Source of the DNA: Gammaproteobacteria bacterium
GTDB taxonomy: Bacteria; Pseudomonadota; Gammaproteobacteria; Steroidobacterales; Steroidobacteraceae
Assembly: GCA_005878835.1 (NCBI GenBank)
Contig: VBMV01000062.1
Location: 40,796 to 104,795 of the forward strand
Length of the DNA: 64,000 nucleotides
Direction of reading: 5' to 3'
A model generated the notes under the pieces. That model did no database searches and was not told the origin of the DNA. It saw only the letters and a list, made by a program, of their open reading frames with translations. The position numbers were made by a program, and so were the translations under genes. Below, piece by piece: positions 1 to 7,395 of the stretch; positions within the stretch are counted from its first letter, which is position 1; each line of letters begins with the position of its first letter.

Positions 1-919
1 CGGTGACCACGCTGCAATCGTCGAGGATCTGGTAGCCGGATTCATGGCCGATGAAGATCTGCACCCCTTCGGCCTTCAGGCTCTGGTCGAGCAGGTGCAG
101 AAAGTCGCGCTTTTCGTTGAACGCCTCGAACAGCCGCCGCAGCTTCTCCATGCCGGTGAGCTCGGCCATGCCCATGAGGTTGGTCTCGCCCTTGATGACG
201 TACTCGAGCCGCCCTTCCGCGCCGCTCTCGAACACCTGCTGGGCGACCGCGATCGCCTCCAGCATGATCTGGTTCATGTGTGCGTGTGCCTCGGACAGCT
301 GGCGCAGGATCTCCTGGCGCACCTCGCGCAGCGTGCGCCCGCGGAACTGCTCGTTCAGAAAGTTCGAGGCACGCTTGAGCTCGTCGGGCGAGTAATGGCG
401 CTCGAGCTGGATGATGCGGTTCTGCACCTCGCGGTCGTTGAACACCAGTACCACCAGCACCCGGTTCTCCGACAGCGCGACGAACTCCATCTGGGTGATG
501 GAGGCCTGCCGGGTGCGCGGCAGCGTCACCACACCGGCGAGCTGGGTCGCGCTCGACAGCACCTGCGACACCGTCGCGATCAGGTCCGTGGGGTGGTCGC
601 GGCTCGCCTCGACCTGGCGGCGCAGCTCGGCGCTCGCCGCCTCATCGAGCGGCCGCAGCTGCAGCAGTGTGTCGACGAAGAAACGGTAGCCCTTGTCGGT
701 GGGTACACGGCCGGCGGAGGTATGGGGTGAGGCGACGAACCCCAGCTCCTCGAGATCCGCCATGACGTTGCGCACGGTGGCCGAGCTGAGCTGCAGCCCG
801 GATTCGCGCGATAGCGCCCGCGAGCCCACCGGCTGACCGTCCCGGATGTAACTCTCGATGAGTATGCGCAGCAGGTGCTGAGCCCGCTCGCCTAGTGCCT
901 CGTCCCGATCGTGTGCCAT
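1..919 (-). CDS. hrcA: Heat-inducible transcription repressor HrcA (partial, C-terminus outside window)
   Basis: The reading frame is open on the minus strand from the ATG at 919-917 to the window edge, so about 306 residues of a protein usually near 340-350 are present. The N-terminus reads as a winged-helix domain (SRALSRESGLQLSSATVRN, then a helix containing ADLEELGFV and SAGRVPTDKGYRFFVD), the classic HrcA signature. The GAF-like region follows. HrcA represses groE/dnaK-type heat-shock genes by binding CIRCE operators. It is divergent from nadK. The gene has no in-window stop, only truncation by the window edge. Confidence 0.93.
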   Translation of the reverse strand, partial: MAHDRDEALGERAQHLLRILIESYIRDGQPVGSRALSRESGLQLSSATVRNVMADLEELGFVASPHTSAGRVPTDKGYRFFVDTLLQLRPLDEAASAELRRQVEASRDHPTDLIATVSQVLSSATQLAGVVTLPRTRQASITQMEFVALSENRVLVVLVFNDREVQNRIIQLERHYSPDELKRASNFLNEQFRGRTLREVRQEILRQLSEAHAHMNQIMLEAIAVAQQVFESGAEGRLEYVIKGETNLMGMAELTGMEKLRRLFEAFNEKRDFLHLLDQSLKAEGVQIFIGHESGYQILDDCSVVT

Positions 920-1054
920 AAGCCGATCATGCACAGCCGCGGGCGGAAAGCTAGCTTTGGCGTGCGTCGACCGTCAAGCACGCCCTCACCAGGCTGTTGC
1001 CGGGGATGGGAATTGCGCCATTGGCTGGAAGGCGCGCCAGCGTGTTACAAAGGC

Positions 1055-1073
1055 CCGCCCGCAATGCGGGCGG
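1055..1073 (+). terminator. Strong GC hairpin in the nadK leader (terminator/attenuator-like)
   Basis: Positions 1055-1062 (CCGCCCGC) pair perfectly with 1066-1073 (GCGGGCGG) around a 3-nt loop. The hairpin is flanked by AAAGG on the left and CTTT on the right. There is no long U-tract, so it is only terminator-like. It lies about 18 nt upstream of the proposed nadK start. It could attenuate nadK transcription, or mark the end of a transcript. Confidence 0.4.
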
Positions 1074-1090
1074 CTTTACAGGGGGCTGCC

Positions 1091-1978
1091 TTGGCCTTTC
1101 CGGTGCGCTGCTGCGCCTTAGTAGGCAGATTCGCGGATCCGCGCATCGCGGAGAGCGTGAGCACGCTGCTGCCGCACCTCGCCAGCCGGGGCGTGCAGGT
1201 GCTGGTGAGTGAGAAGGCCATGCTCGCCGCAAGCGCCACCGCGGTCACACGCGTCCCGGAACGGGAGTTTGGCGAGCGTGCCGACCTGGTCATCGCCATC
1301 GGCGGTGACGGCACGCTGCTGTACGCCGCGCGCCTGGTCGCGCGCCACGGCGTGCCGCTGCTCGGCGTCAACCGCGGGCGCCTCGGGTTCCTCACCGACG
1401 TCATGCCGCAGGACATGCTGCCCTCGGTGGACGCGGCCCTCGCCGGGCAGCTGGACGCGGACGAGCGGCCGCTCCTGGCGGCGCAGCTGCACGGCGCCCC
1501 CGGACAGCTGGCGCAGGGCTACGCGCTCAATGACGTGGTGATGCAGAAACGCGAGACCGGGCGCACGCTCGACTTCGAGACCCGCATCAACGACCATTAT
1601 GTCAACACGCACGACGGTGACGGCATCATCGTGGCGAGCGCCACCGGCTCGACCGCCTACGCGCTCTCGTGCGGTGGCCCGATCATCGAACCGCACCTGG
1701 AGGCGCTGGTGATCGCCCCGATCTGCGCCCACACCCTGTCGGATCGCCCGATCGTGGTGTCGGCGCGCTCGGTCATCGACGTGGCGCTGCTCGAGCGCCC
1801 CGACACCCAGGCGCAGGTCACCTGCGACGGCGCAGTGCTCGGCGCCCTCGTGCCCGGCGGCCGCCTGGAGGTGCGCGCCGCCACCGAGCGCATCACCCTG
1901 CTGCACCCCGCAGACCACGACTACTACAAGCTGCTGCGCTCGAAACTGCACTGGGGCCGCGGCAGCTTCGAGCGCTGA
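1091..1978 (+). CDS. nadK: NAD kinase
   Basis: ATP-dependent phosphorylation of NAD to NADP in the cytosol. Visible motifs are CALVGRFADPRIAES at the N-terminus, the catalytic GGDGT near residue 70, LNDVVM near 145 and ATGSTAYALSCGGP near 185, which are the diagnostic NAD kinase blocks. The TTG at 1091 is chosen because GGGGG at 1081-1085 sits five bases upstream and it yields 295 residues, close to the E. coli enzyme. A GTG at 1103 is an alternative. An ATG further upstream falls inside a hairpin and is rejected. The gene ends six bases before recN, so the two are probably co-transcribed. Confidence 0.95.
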   Translation: MAFPVRCCALVGRFADPRIAESVSTLLPHLASRGVQVLVSEKAMLAASATAVTRVPEREFGERADLVIAIGGDGTLLYAARLVARHGVPLLGVNRGRLGFLTDVMPQDMLPSVDAALAGQLDADERPLLAAQLHGAPGQLAQGYALNDVVMQKRETGRTLDFETRINDHYVNTHDGDGIIVASATGSTAYALSCGGPIIEPHLEALVIAPICAHTLSDRPIVVSARSVIDVALLERPDTQAQVTCDGAVLGALVPGGRLEVRAATERITLLHPADHDYYKLLRSKLHWGRGSFER

Positions 1979-1984
1979 AGCCGC

Positions 1985-3805
1985 ATGCTCACCCACCTGC
2001 AGATCCGCGACTTCGCCATCATCGATTCGGTGGAGCTCGAGTTGCGTCGCGGCCTGACGGTGCTCACCGGCGAGACCGGCGCGGGCAAATCGATCCTGGT
2101 GGACGCGCTGCAGCTGCTCGCCGGAGGCCGCGCCGGCGCCGAGGTGGTGCGCCACGGCGCCGAGCGCGCGGAAGTGTCTGGCACCTTCGAGCTCGGTGAG
2201 GCCCCGCCCGAGCTGCGGCAGTTGCTCGAGGAGCAGTCCGTCAGCGGCACCGGCGAGCTCACCGTGCGCCGGGTGGTGGCAGCGGATGGACGCTCGCGCG
2301 CCTACCTGAACGGGCAGACGGTGCCGGTACAGCTGCTGCGCGAGGCCGGCAACATCCTCATCGATATCCACGGCCAGCATGAATTCCAGTCCCTGACGCG
2401 CAGCGCCGCGCAGCGCACGTTGCTCGATGGCTACGGCTCCCTCACCGGGCTCACCACCCAGGTCGGTACCGCCCACCGGGAGTGGCTCGAGCTCCTCAAC
2501 CGCACCCTGGAACTGGAGAGCAAGGCGCGCGACCGCGACACCCGCCTCGAGCTGCTGCGCTATCAGGCGCAGGAGCTGCAGGCCCTGCAGCTGAAGGCCG
2601 GCGAGATCGACGCGCTCGGCGAGGAACGCGCGCGGCTCGCCAACCGCGGGCGGCTCGCGCAGGGTGCGCAGACGGCCCTCGCGGAGCTGTACGAGAACGA
2701 AGCCGCGAGCGCGCATGCCGGCGTGAGCCGCGCGCTGCAGGCCCTGCGCGGACTCGCGGCCCTCGATGGCAAGCTCGCCGCCGTGCTGCCGATGCTGGAG
2801 GAAGCCTCGATTCAGGTGCGCGAGGCGGCGCGTGAGCTGGAACGCTACCGCGAGACCCTCGACGTCGACGCGGCGCGCCAGGACGAGGTCGAAAGACGCC
2901 TGGCGGCGATCGAGGAGCTCTCGCGCAAGCACCGCGTGGCCGCGGGCGAGCTCGATGAGCGCGCGCGGCAGCTGGCGGTGGAGCTGGCGACGCTCGAGCG
3001 CGCCGAGACCGACCTCGCCACGCTGCGCAAGGAGCTGGCCGCGGCGCTGCAGGCCTACCGCGCGCAGGCCCAGGAGCTGTCCGGCAGGCGGGCCGGCGCC
3101 GCGGCGGCCCTCGCCCGGGACATCTCGGCGCGTATGCAGACGCTCGGCATGTCCGGCGGGCGCTTCGAGGCGGACGTGACCCAGCAGGGCAACGCCGATC
3201 CCACCGAACACGGCATCGACCAGATCGAGTTCCGGGTGTCCGCCAACCCGGGCCAGCCGCCGCGCGCGCTCGCCAAGGTCGCCTCCGGCGGCGAGCTGGC
3301 GCGCCTGTCCCTCGCCGTGCAGGTGGCGTGCAGCGCCGATGCGACGCGCTGCATGGTGTTCGATGAGGTCGACGCCGGGATCGGCGGCGCGGTGGCCGAG
3401 ATCGTCGGCCGCGAGCTGCGCGCGCTCGGCGCAGGCGCCCAGGTGCTGTGCGTGACGCATCTGCCGCAGGTGGCCTGCCAGGCGCATCACCAGCTGCGCG
3501 TCACCAAGCTCACCGACGGGCGCACCACGCGCATCACGGTCAGCGAGCTCAGCGCCAAGGATCGCGTCGAGGAGCTGGCGCGCATGCTGGGCGGCATCGA
3601 GGTGAGCGGCAAGGCGCGCGAGCACGCCCGCGAGATGCTGCACGCCGCCACCCTGGTGCCGGGCAAAGCGGTGCGCGGGGAAGCCGACCACGCCCCGCCC
3701 GCCTCCGGGGAGACGACCCCGGTGGCCACGCTGCGCGGTGTGGTGCCGCCCGCCGAGGACGAGACCGTGCGACAGCCGCGGCCGCCCGCCGCCCGGGGCC
3801 GCTAG
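1985..3805 (+). CDS. recN: DNA repair protein RecN
   Basis: SMC-like ATPase of recombinational double-strand-break repair. Walker A GETGAGKS is near residues 28-35, a long charged coiled-coil region occupies the middle, the ABC signature SGGELARLSLA is near 433 and Walker B MVFDEVDAGIGG near 457. At 606 residues it is about 50 longer than E. coli RecN; the excess is a low-complexity Pro/Ala/Arg tail. It follows nadK by six bases. Its TAG stop (3803-3805) overlaps the stop of the convergent fur gene in a shared CTAG. Confidence 0.96.
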   Translation: MLTHLQIRDFAIIDSVELELRRGLTVLTGETGAGKSILVDALQLLAGGRAGAEVVRHGAERAEVSGTFELGEAPPELRQLLEEQSVSGTGELTVRRVVAADGRSRAYLNGQTVPVQLLREAGNILIDIHGQHEFQSLTRSAAQRTLLDGYGSLTGLTTQVGTAHREWLELLNRTLELESKARDRDTRLELLRYQAQELQALQLKAGEIDALGEERARLANRGRLAQGAQTALAELYENEAASAHAGVSRALQALRGLAALDGKLAAVLPMLEEASIQVREAARELERYRETLDVDAARQDEVERRLAAIEELSRKHRVAAGELDERARQLAVELATLERAETDLATLRKELAAALQAYRAQAQELSGRRAGAAAALARDISARMQTLGMSGGRFEADVTQQGNADPTEHGIDQIEFRVSANPGQPPRALAKVASGGELARLSLAVQVACSADATRCMVFDEVDAGIGGAVAEIVGRELRALGAGAQVLCVTHLPQVACQAHHQLRVTKLTDGRTTRITVSELSAKDRVEELARMLGGIEVSGKAREHAREMLHAATLVPGKAVRGEADHAPPASGETTPVATLRGVVPPAEDETVRQPRPPAARGR

Positions 3806-4230
3806 CCGTTCTTGCGGAAGGCGCAGTTCGGGCGCTTGCAGCGCCCATAAAGAATCAGTGAGTGATCGCGGATCGTGAAGCCGAGTTTGTGCGCCACGGC
3901 GGTCTGGCGCTCCTCTATCCCTGAGTCCATGAACTCCTCCACGCGGCCGCAGTCCTGGCACACGATGTGGTCGTGATGGGTCCCCTGGTTGAGCTCGAAC
4001 ACCGCCATGCCGTCTTCGAAGTGATGGCGCGTGACGAGGCCTGCGGCCTCGAACTGGGTGAGTACGCGGTACACAGTGGCCAGGCCAATGTCCTCATTGG
4101 ATTCCAGCAGCGTCCGATAGATGTCCTCGGCGGACATGTGCCGGGTCGCGCTGCCCTCGAGAATCTCCAGGATCTTCAGGCGCGGCAGCGTCACCTTCAA
4201 ACCCGCTTTGCGCAGGTCCTTGCCTTCCAC
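3802..4230 (-). CDS. fur: Ferric uptake regulator Fur
   Basis: Fe(II)-dependent repressor of iron acquisition genes. LRKAGLKVTLPRLKILEIL opens a winged helix. FELNQGTHHDHIVCQDCG carries the metal-binding His cluster and first CxxC, and CKRPNCAF the second Cys pair. The frame extends further upstream, but the family start corresponds to the GTG at 4230-4228 (VEGKDLRKAGLK), which has GGAGA a few bases before it and gives 142 residues. It is divergent from bamE and shares a CTAG stop overlap with recN, an arrangement in which RNAs of the two genes would overlap at their 3' ends. Confidence 0.94.
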   Translation of the reverse strand: MEGKDLRKAGLKVTLPRLKILEILEGSATRHMSAEDIYRTLLESNEDIGLATVYRVLTQFEAAGLVTRHHFEDGMAVFELNQGTHHDHIVCQDCGRVEEFMDSGIEERQTAVAHKLGFTIRDHSLILYGRCKRPNCAFRKNG

Positions 4231-4285
4231 GCGCACTCTCCGGCGAACCGCGGCAGCCTCAGCTGCGGGCGATCCGTGATCAGGT

Positions 4286-4693
4286 ATGATTGCCGGGATG
4301 ATTATCCTCCATCGGGCGCAGCTGCGCCTACCCTTGGGCGCGTTCACGGCCCTCCTGCTCGCGAGCGCGCTCAGCGCCTGCGTCTATCGCATGAACATCC
4401 AGCAGGGCAACTACCTGGAAGGCAAGACGGTCGATCAGCTGCAGGTCGGCATGACACGCAGCCAGGTGCGCTACCTGCTCGGCACGCCGCTGGTGCCGGC
4501 GGTGTTCGACAAGGACCGCTGGGACTACGTGTACTACTTCAAGCACGGGCGCCTGCGCAGACCCGAGGAACGCCACCTGATCGTGTACTTCGCCCAGGAC
4601 AAGGTGTCGCGCTTCGAACGCGACAACGTGCCGAATGCACCACCGCAGGCGCCCGACCAGGGGCCGCCGGTGTCGAAGTTCCCGACGATCTGA
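4286..4693 (+). CDS. bamE: Outer membrane protein assembly factor BamE (SmpA/OmlA lipoprotein)
   Basis: Small lipoprotein of the BAM complex that inserts beta-barrel proteins into the outer membrane. A hydrophobic signal sequence ends in the lipobox LSAC. The mature part contains YRMNIQQGNYLEGKTVDQL and VGMTRSQVRYLLGTPL, the SmpA/OmlA fold signature, then DRWDYVYYFKHG. ATGs at 4286 and 4298 are both possible starts. It is divergent from fur and convergent with rnfH, as in many gammaproteobacteria. Confidence 0.93.
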   Translation: MIAGMIILHRAQLRLPLGAFTALLLASALSACVYRMNIQQGNYLEGKTVDQLQVGMTRSQVRYLLGTPLVPAVFDKDRWDYVYYFKHGRLRRPEERHLIVYFAQDKVSRFERDNVPNAPPQAPDQGPPVSKFPTI

Positions 4694-4699
4694 GGCGCC

Positions 4700-5008
4700 T
4701 CAGGTCTTGCCGCTGCGGCGCTCATGCCGCACGCGCTCGCGCCGCCGCTCGCGCGGGTCGCGGCGCAGCGGCCGGTACAGCTCGATGCGATCGCCGTCCG
4801 CGCACACATCGGTGCGCGCGCGCGGTTCGCCGAAGATACCTATGGCGGCTGAATCCCACGGGATCGGTGCGGCCGGATCGGCGGCGGCGCGCGCCGCCGC
4901 CAGCGCATCGGCGATGCTCGCGTGCAGCGGCAGCTCGATGCTCCACAGGTATTGACGTGCGCGCGTCGCGTAGGCGACGACGCAGCGTTTGCCGGCCGCC
5001 GGCCTCAC
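4700..5008 (-). CDS. rnfH: RnfH family ubiquitin-like protein (UPF0125)
   Basis: About 102 residues with the RnfH/UPF0125 pattern: VVAYATRARQYLWSIELP, a helix (SIADALAAAR), then IGIFGEPRARTDVCADGDRIELYRPL. Members have a beta-grasp fold, and the molecular role is unsettled. The GTG start at 5008-5006 overlaps the TGA of ratA by four bases (GTGA), implying translational coupling. A longer in-frame extension upstream would lie inside ratA and is not believed. The C-terminus is strongly basic. Confidence 0.85.
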   Translation of the reverse strand: MRPAAGKRCVVAYATRARQYLWSIELPLHASIADALAAARAAADPAAPIPWDSAAIGIFGEPRARTDVCADGDRIELYRPLRRDPRERRRERVRHERRSGKT

Positions 5009-5448
5009 GGCCGCGCCCGGGCGCGCGCCACGAAGGCATCCAGCAGCGAGCCGATGATCGCCGCGAACTGCGAATCGAACAGCAGTGCGGTCAGCGGGTT
5101 GCGGAACGCAAAGCGCATGGTGAGCTCCACGCGGCAGCCGTTGCTCTCGATCGGCAACAGCCGCCACTCGCCCTGCAGGGTGCGAAACGGCCCGCTCACC
5201 AGCTGCATGCGGATGCTGCGCTCGGGCTCGAGCGTGTTGCGCGTGGTGAACTCACCGTGCAACGCGCCCCGCCGGATGCCCAGCGTCGCGACGATCTCCT
5301 GCTGCGAGCGCGACTGCACCCGGGCATGGGTGCACCACGGCAGGAACTGCGGATAGCTCTCGATGTCATTGATCAGCGCGAACAGCTCGGCAGCCGGCTT
5401 GCCGACCAGCGCCGAGCGCTTGACCTCTCGCATGCGGCATTGTCCCAT
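5005..5448 (-). CDS. ratA: RatA family (START/polyketide-cyclase fold) protein
   Basis: SRPBCC/START-like protein with the block [20 protein letters not shown] followed by alternating beta-strands and a C-terminal helix ([16 protein letters not shown]). The family includes E. coli RatA, reported to hinder 70S association, and mitochondrial Coq10 proteins, so a role in ubiquinone binding is also possible. An internal ATG at 5433 matches the usual family start ([10 protein letters not shown]). It lies between smpB (divergent) and rnfH (overlapping), the standard order. Confidence 0.9.
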   Translation of the reverse strand: MGQCRMREVKRSALVGKPAAELFALINDIESYPQFLPWCTHARVQSRSQQEIVATLGIRRGALHGEFTTRNTLEPERSIRMQLVSGPFRTLQGEWRLLPIESNGCRVELTMRFAFRNPLTALLFDSQFAAIIGSLLDAFVARARARP

Positions 5449-5458
5449 TACCCCTGGG

Positions 5459-5490
5459 GGATGACCAAAGACGGCGGATGACCAAAGACG
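5459..5490 (+). repeat. 17-nt tandem direct repeat spanning the smpB start
   Basis: The segment GGATGACCAAAGACG occurs at 5459-5473 and again at 5476-5490, a 17-nt period. Each copy holds an ATG. The first ATG (5461) opens a six-codon frame, MTKDGG, whose TGA overlaps the second ATG (5478), the smpB start. The repeat looks like a recent slip duplication of the smpB start region. Confidence 0.85.
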
Positions 5491-5945
5491 CGCCAGCGCC
5501 CCGACTGATCGCCGAGAACCGCAAGGCGCGCTTCGACTACTTCATCGAGGAGCGCTACGAGGCGGGACTGGCGCTGCAGGGCTGGGAGGTCAAGGCCATG
5601 CGCGCCGGGCGCGCGCAGCTGCAGGAAGCCTATGTCTACCTGCGCGGCGGCGAGGCGTTCCTCATCGGCGCGCACCTCTCACCCCTGCCCACCGCCTCCA
5701 CGCACGTGACGCCCGACCCGGTGCGCACCCGCAAGCTGCTGCTCAAGCGCAGCGAGCTGCAGGGACTGATCGGCGCGGTGGAACGGCGCGGCTACACGAT
5801 CGTGCCGCTGGAGCTGTACTGGAAGAACGGCCGCGCCAAAGTGCAGGTCGGGCTCGCCAAGGGCAAGAAGCAGCACGACAAGCGCGCGGTGCAGAAGGAG
5901 CGCGACTGGCAGCGCGACAAGGCACGCCTGTTGCGACGCGGCTGA
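5478..5945 (+). CDS. smpB: SsrA-binding protein SmpB
   Basis: Partner of tmRNA in trans-translation; it binds the tRNA-like domain and mimics the anticodon arm. It has 155 residues, normal for the family, with [39 protein letters not shown] and the basic tail [19 protein letters not shown]. The tmRNA gene ssrA starts about 50 bases downstream on the same strand. The start codon sits in the second copy of a 17-nt repeat and lacks a clear Shine-Dalgarno of its own. Confidence 0.97.
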   Translation: MTKDAPAPRLIAENRKARFDYFIEERYEAGLALQGWEVKAMRAGRAQLQEAYVYLRGGEAFLIGAHLSPLPTASTHVTPDPVRTRKLLLKRSELQGLIGAVERRGYTIVPLELYWKNGRAKVQVGLAKGKKQHDKRAVQKERDWQRDKARLLRRG

Positions 5946-5996
5946 GAAGACGCGCGGGGCGGCCCCAGGTGGTATGCTGGTGATGTGAAAGCTGAA

Positions 5997-6639
5997 GGGG
6001 GCGACCGGTTTCGACGCGGGTTGCGAACCTTCAGGGGCGTACCGAGGTGCAGTGCCCTCGTTAATCCTGCTGCAAATCATAGTTGCCAACGACGACAACT
6101 ACGCTCTGGCTGCCTAACCGCAGCTGACCTCTGACCGGCTCGTGCCTGTGCGACCGAATCAGGGGACGCGCTCACAGGATCGCGCTCCGGCGTGCGACAG
6201 GCCGGTGCGTTAAGAGTCACTGTCCGCTGGCGTTGCGTCTTCCCTGCTCCTCGGGTAGCGCCGCGCGAGAAACAAAGAGAGAGCTACGTACGTAGATCCT
6301 GAAGTCTAGGACTTGCGGACGGGGGTTCGATCGAGGGTCGCGCCAAATCGCGAGGTTTGGCTGATAACGGAGCTCACATCGGCGAAACCTGACGGCGCCT
6401 CTCAACAGGGGCGGCATGGCAACGTCGAGGGGTAGGAAGAGGGCCAACCTCAGGCCTGCCCTGTAGAGACTCATAGACCCGCCGACGGCACAGCGCCTGG
6501 GCGGGCACTAGGATCCAGCCGGCTGTGGCGGCTGGATAACACGCTCCGCGTCCACGCACCGCCTTCAGCGGCGCGCGGACGAAGGCATAGTCCAGCCCGC
6601 GGCGAAAGCCACGGATGTGCTGTCCCCCCGCCTCCACCA
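5997..6639 (+). ncRNA. ssrA: Transfer-messenger RNA gene, interrupted by a group I intron
   Basis: The 5' end GGGGGCG (5997-6003) pairs over seven bases with CGCCTCC (6629-6635), including the G3-U pair used by alanyl-tRNA synthetase, and ACCA is encoded at 6636-6639. The tag frame runs from resume codon GCC at 6085 to TAA at 6115-6117 and encodes ANDDNYALAA. The T stem is GGGGG (6321-6325) with CCCCC (6624-6628). The T loop TTCGAT/T is broken after position 6331 by a 291-nt intron. Joined exons 5997-6331 and 6623-6639 give 352 nt, a normal tmRNA length. It lies directly after smpB. Confidence 0.95.
6332..6622 (+). mobile_element. Group I intron in the T loop of ssrA
   Basis: The 5' splice site follows a U (6331) and the intron ends in G (6622), as group I chemistry requires. 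P1 can form between exon CGAT (6328-6331) and the guide GTCG (6337-6340), with a U-G pair at the splice site. P7 is GACT (6468-6471) with AGTC (6589-6592), and AAGGCATAGTCC (6582-6593) closely matches the conserved S element. P8 closes with CGTCC (6549-6553) and GGACG (6577-6581). A GGC-GAAA-GCC hairpin at 6601-6610 resembles P9. No reading frame fits inside the intron. Subgroup was not determined. Confidence 0.9.
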
Positions 6640-6644
6640 ACCGG

Positions 6645-6674
6645 CGGTTCCCGGCCCTAAGCGGCCGGGAACCG
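6645..6674 (+). terminator. Perfect 12-bp hairpin just downstream of tmRNA
   Basis: CGGTTCCCGGCC (6645-6656) pairs without mismatch with 6663-6674 around a six-base loop, starting five bases after the tmRNA CCA end. There is no U-tract, but strength and position fit a terminator or 3'-processing signal for ssrA. Confidence 0.6.
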
Positions 6675-6676
6675 AT

Positions 6677-6697
6677 GCCCGGGCCGAACGCCCGGGC
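6677..6697 (+). terminator. Second GC hairpin after ssrA
   Basis: GCCCGGGC (6677-6684) is repeated at 6690-6697. Because the word is self-complementary, it forms an 8-bp stem with a 5-nt loop. With the hairpin just upstream it makes a tandem structured block separating tmRNA from the endonuclease gene. Confidence 0.4.
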
Positions 6698-6811
6698 GCC
6701 ATCGCCAGCCGCGCGGCGCGCATAATTCCTCAGATCCACCAGATTCTCGGCCTGTGCTTTGACAGGCATTGCAGGCAGAATCCTGAGAACCCAGCAAATG
6801 CATGGGGTTGC

Positions 6812-7261
6812 GTGCCTCCAAGGCAACTCTCCGACAGCGAGGCGGCGTATCTGGCCGGGATCATAGACGGCGAGGGCACCATTACGCTCACGAGGACGCA
6901 TCGGGGCGAGAATCGTCGCCCGGTGGTAAGCATCAGCAGTACGGAGTTGCCCCTGCTTTTTTATGTGCGGTCGGTGGTAGGCGCAGGAAGGATTACGAGG
7001 AAGGTCCGCGCGCATGAGCACCACTCACCCAGCTTCGCTTACACCATCTCCAGCCGGCAGGCCCTAACGTTGCTGGGTCGGGTCTCGCCGTATCTTCGCA
7101 CGTACAAGGCCGGGCGCGCCTGCCTTCTCCTCGAGGAGTACGTCCGCGTTACCCCTCGGAATGGACGCTATACACCGCACCAGCGCGCCGCACGTCAAGC
7201 CTTTGAGCAGCGCTTCTTTGCCAACTCAGTGCGCGCAAAAGCGCACATGAGGCAACTCTAG
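6812..7261 (+). CDS. Free-standing LAGLIDADG homing endonuclease
   Basis: The core motif YLAGIIDGEGTITL carries the LAGLIDADG helix and its catalytic acidic residue. It is followed by SISSTELPLLFYVRSVVGAGRI and a C-terminal helical part (YKAGRACLLLEEYV), a single-motif enzyme that should act as a homodimer. The GTG at 6812 is chosen because it puts the motif about 15 residues in and gives 149 residues, typical of the class. The frame is open back to 6617, but that would read through the tmRNA 3' exon. The gene lies about 170 bases after the ssrA CCA, outside the intron. Its target is not known from sequence; the intronless ssrA T loop is the obvious candidate. Confidence 0.85.
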   Translation: MPPRQLSDSEAAYLAGIIDGEGTITLTRTHRGENRRPVVSISSTELPLLFYVRSVVGAGRITRKVRAHEHHSPSFAYTISSRQALTLLGRVSPYLRTYKAGRACLLLEEYVRVTPRNGRYTPHQRAARQAFEQRFFANSVRAKAHMRQL

Positions 7262-7395
7262 CCGCGTCTGTCGCCCGTTAGCTGTTCTGGGCGTGAGATG
7301 TACAGCTCAGGTGTCACCCCACTGTCGCCGCCTGCCGCGCGGTGCGCTGCTGCGCGGGCTGGACTGAGGCGCGCCATCGCGGCGCCGCCTGAGCG

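Noticed and set aside
1118-3961. 947-residue frame antisense to nadK and recN
   Set aside because: A frame kept open by high-GC codon bias opposite real genes. Composition is His/Arg/Ala-rich with no domains.
4283-4310. Possible Fur box between fur and bamE (TATGATTGCC…GATGATTATCC)
   Set aside because: Only partial match to the Fur hexamer pattern, and too divergent to claim.
6617-6811. N-terminal extension of the LAGLIDADG protein starting inside the intron and reading through the tmRNA 3' exon
   Set aside because: The extension is Arg/Pro/Gly-rich, crosses two hairpins and structural RNA, and lacks any family resemblance. The GTG at 6812 gives the normal size.
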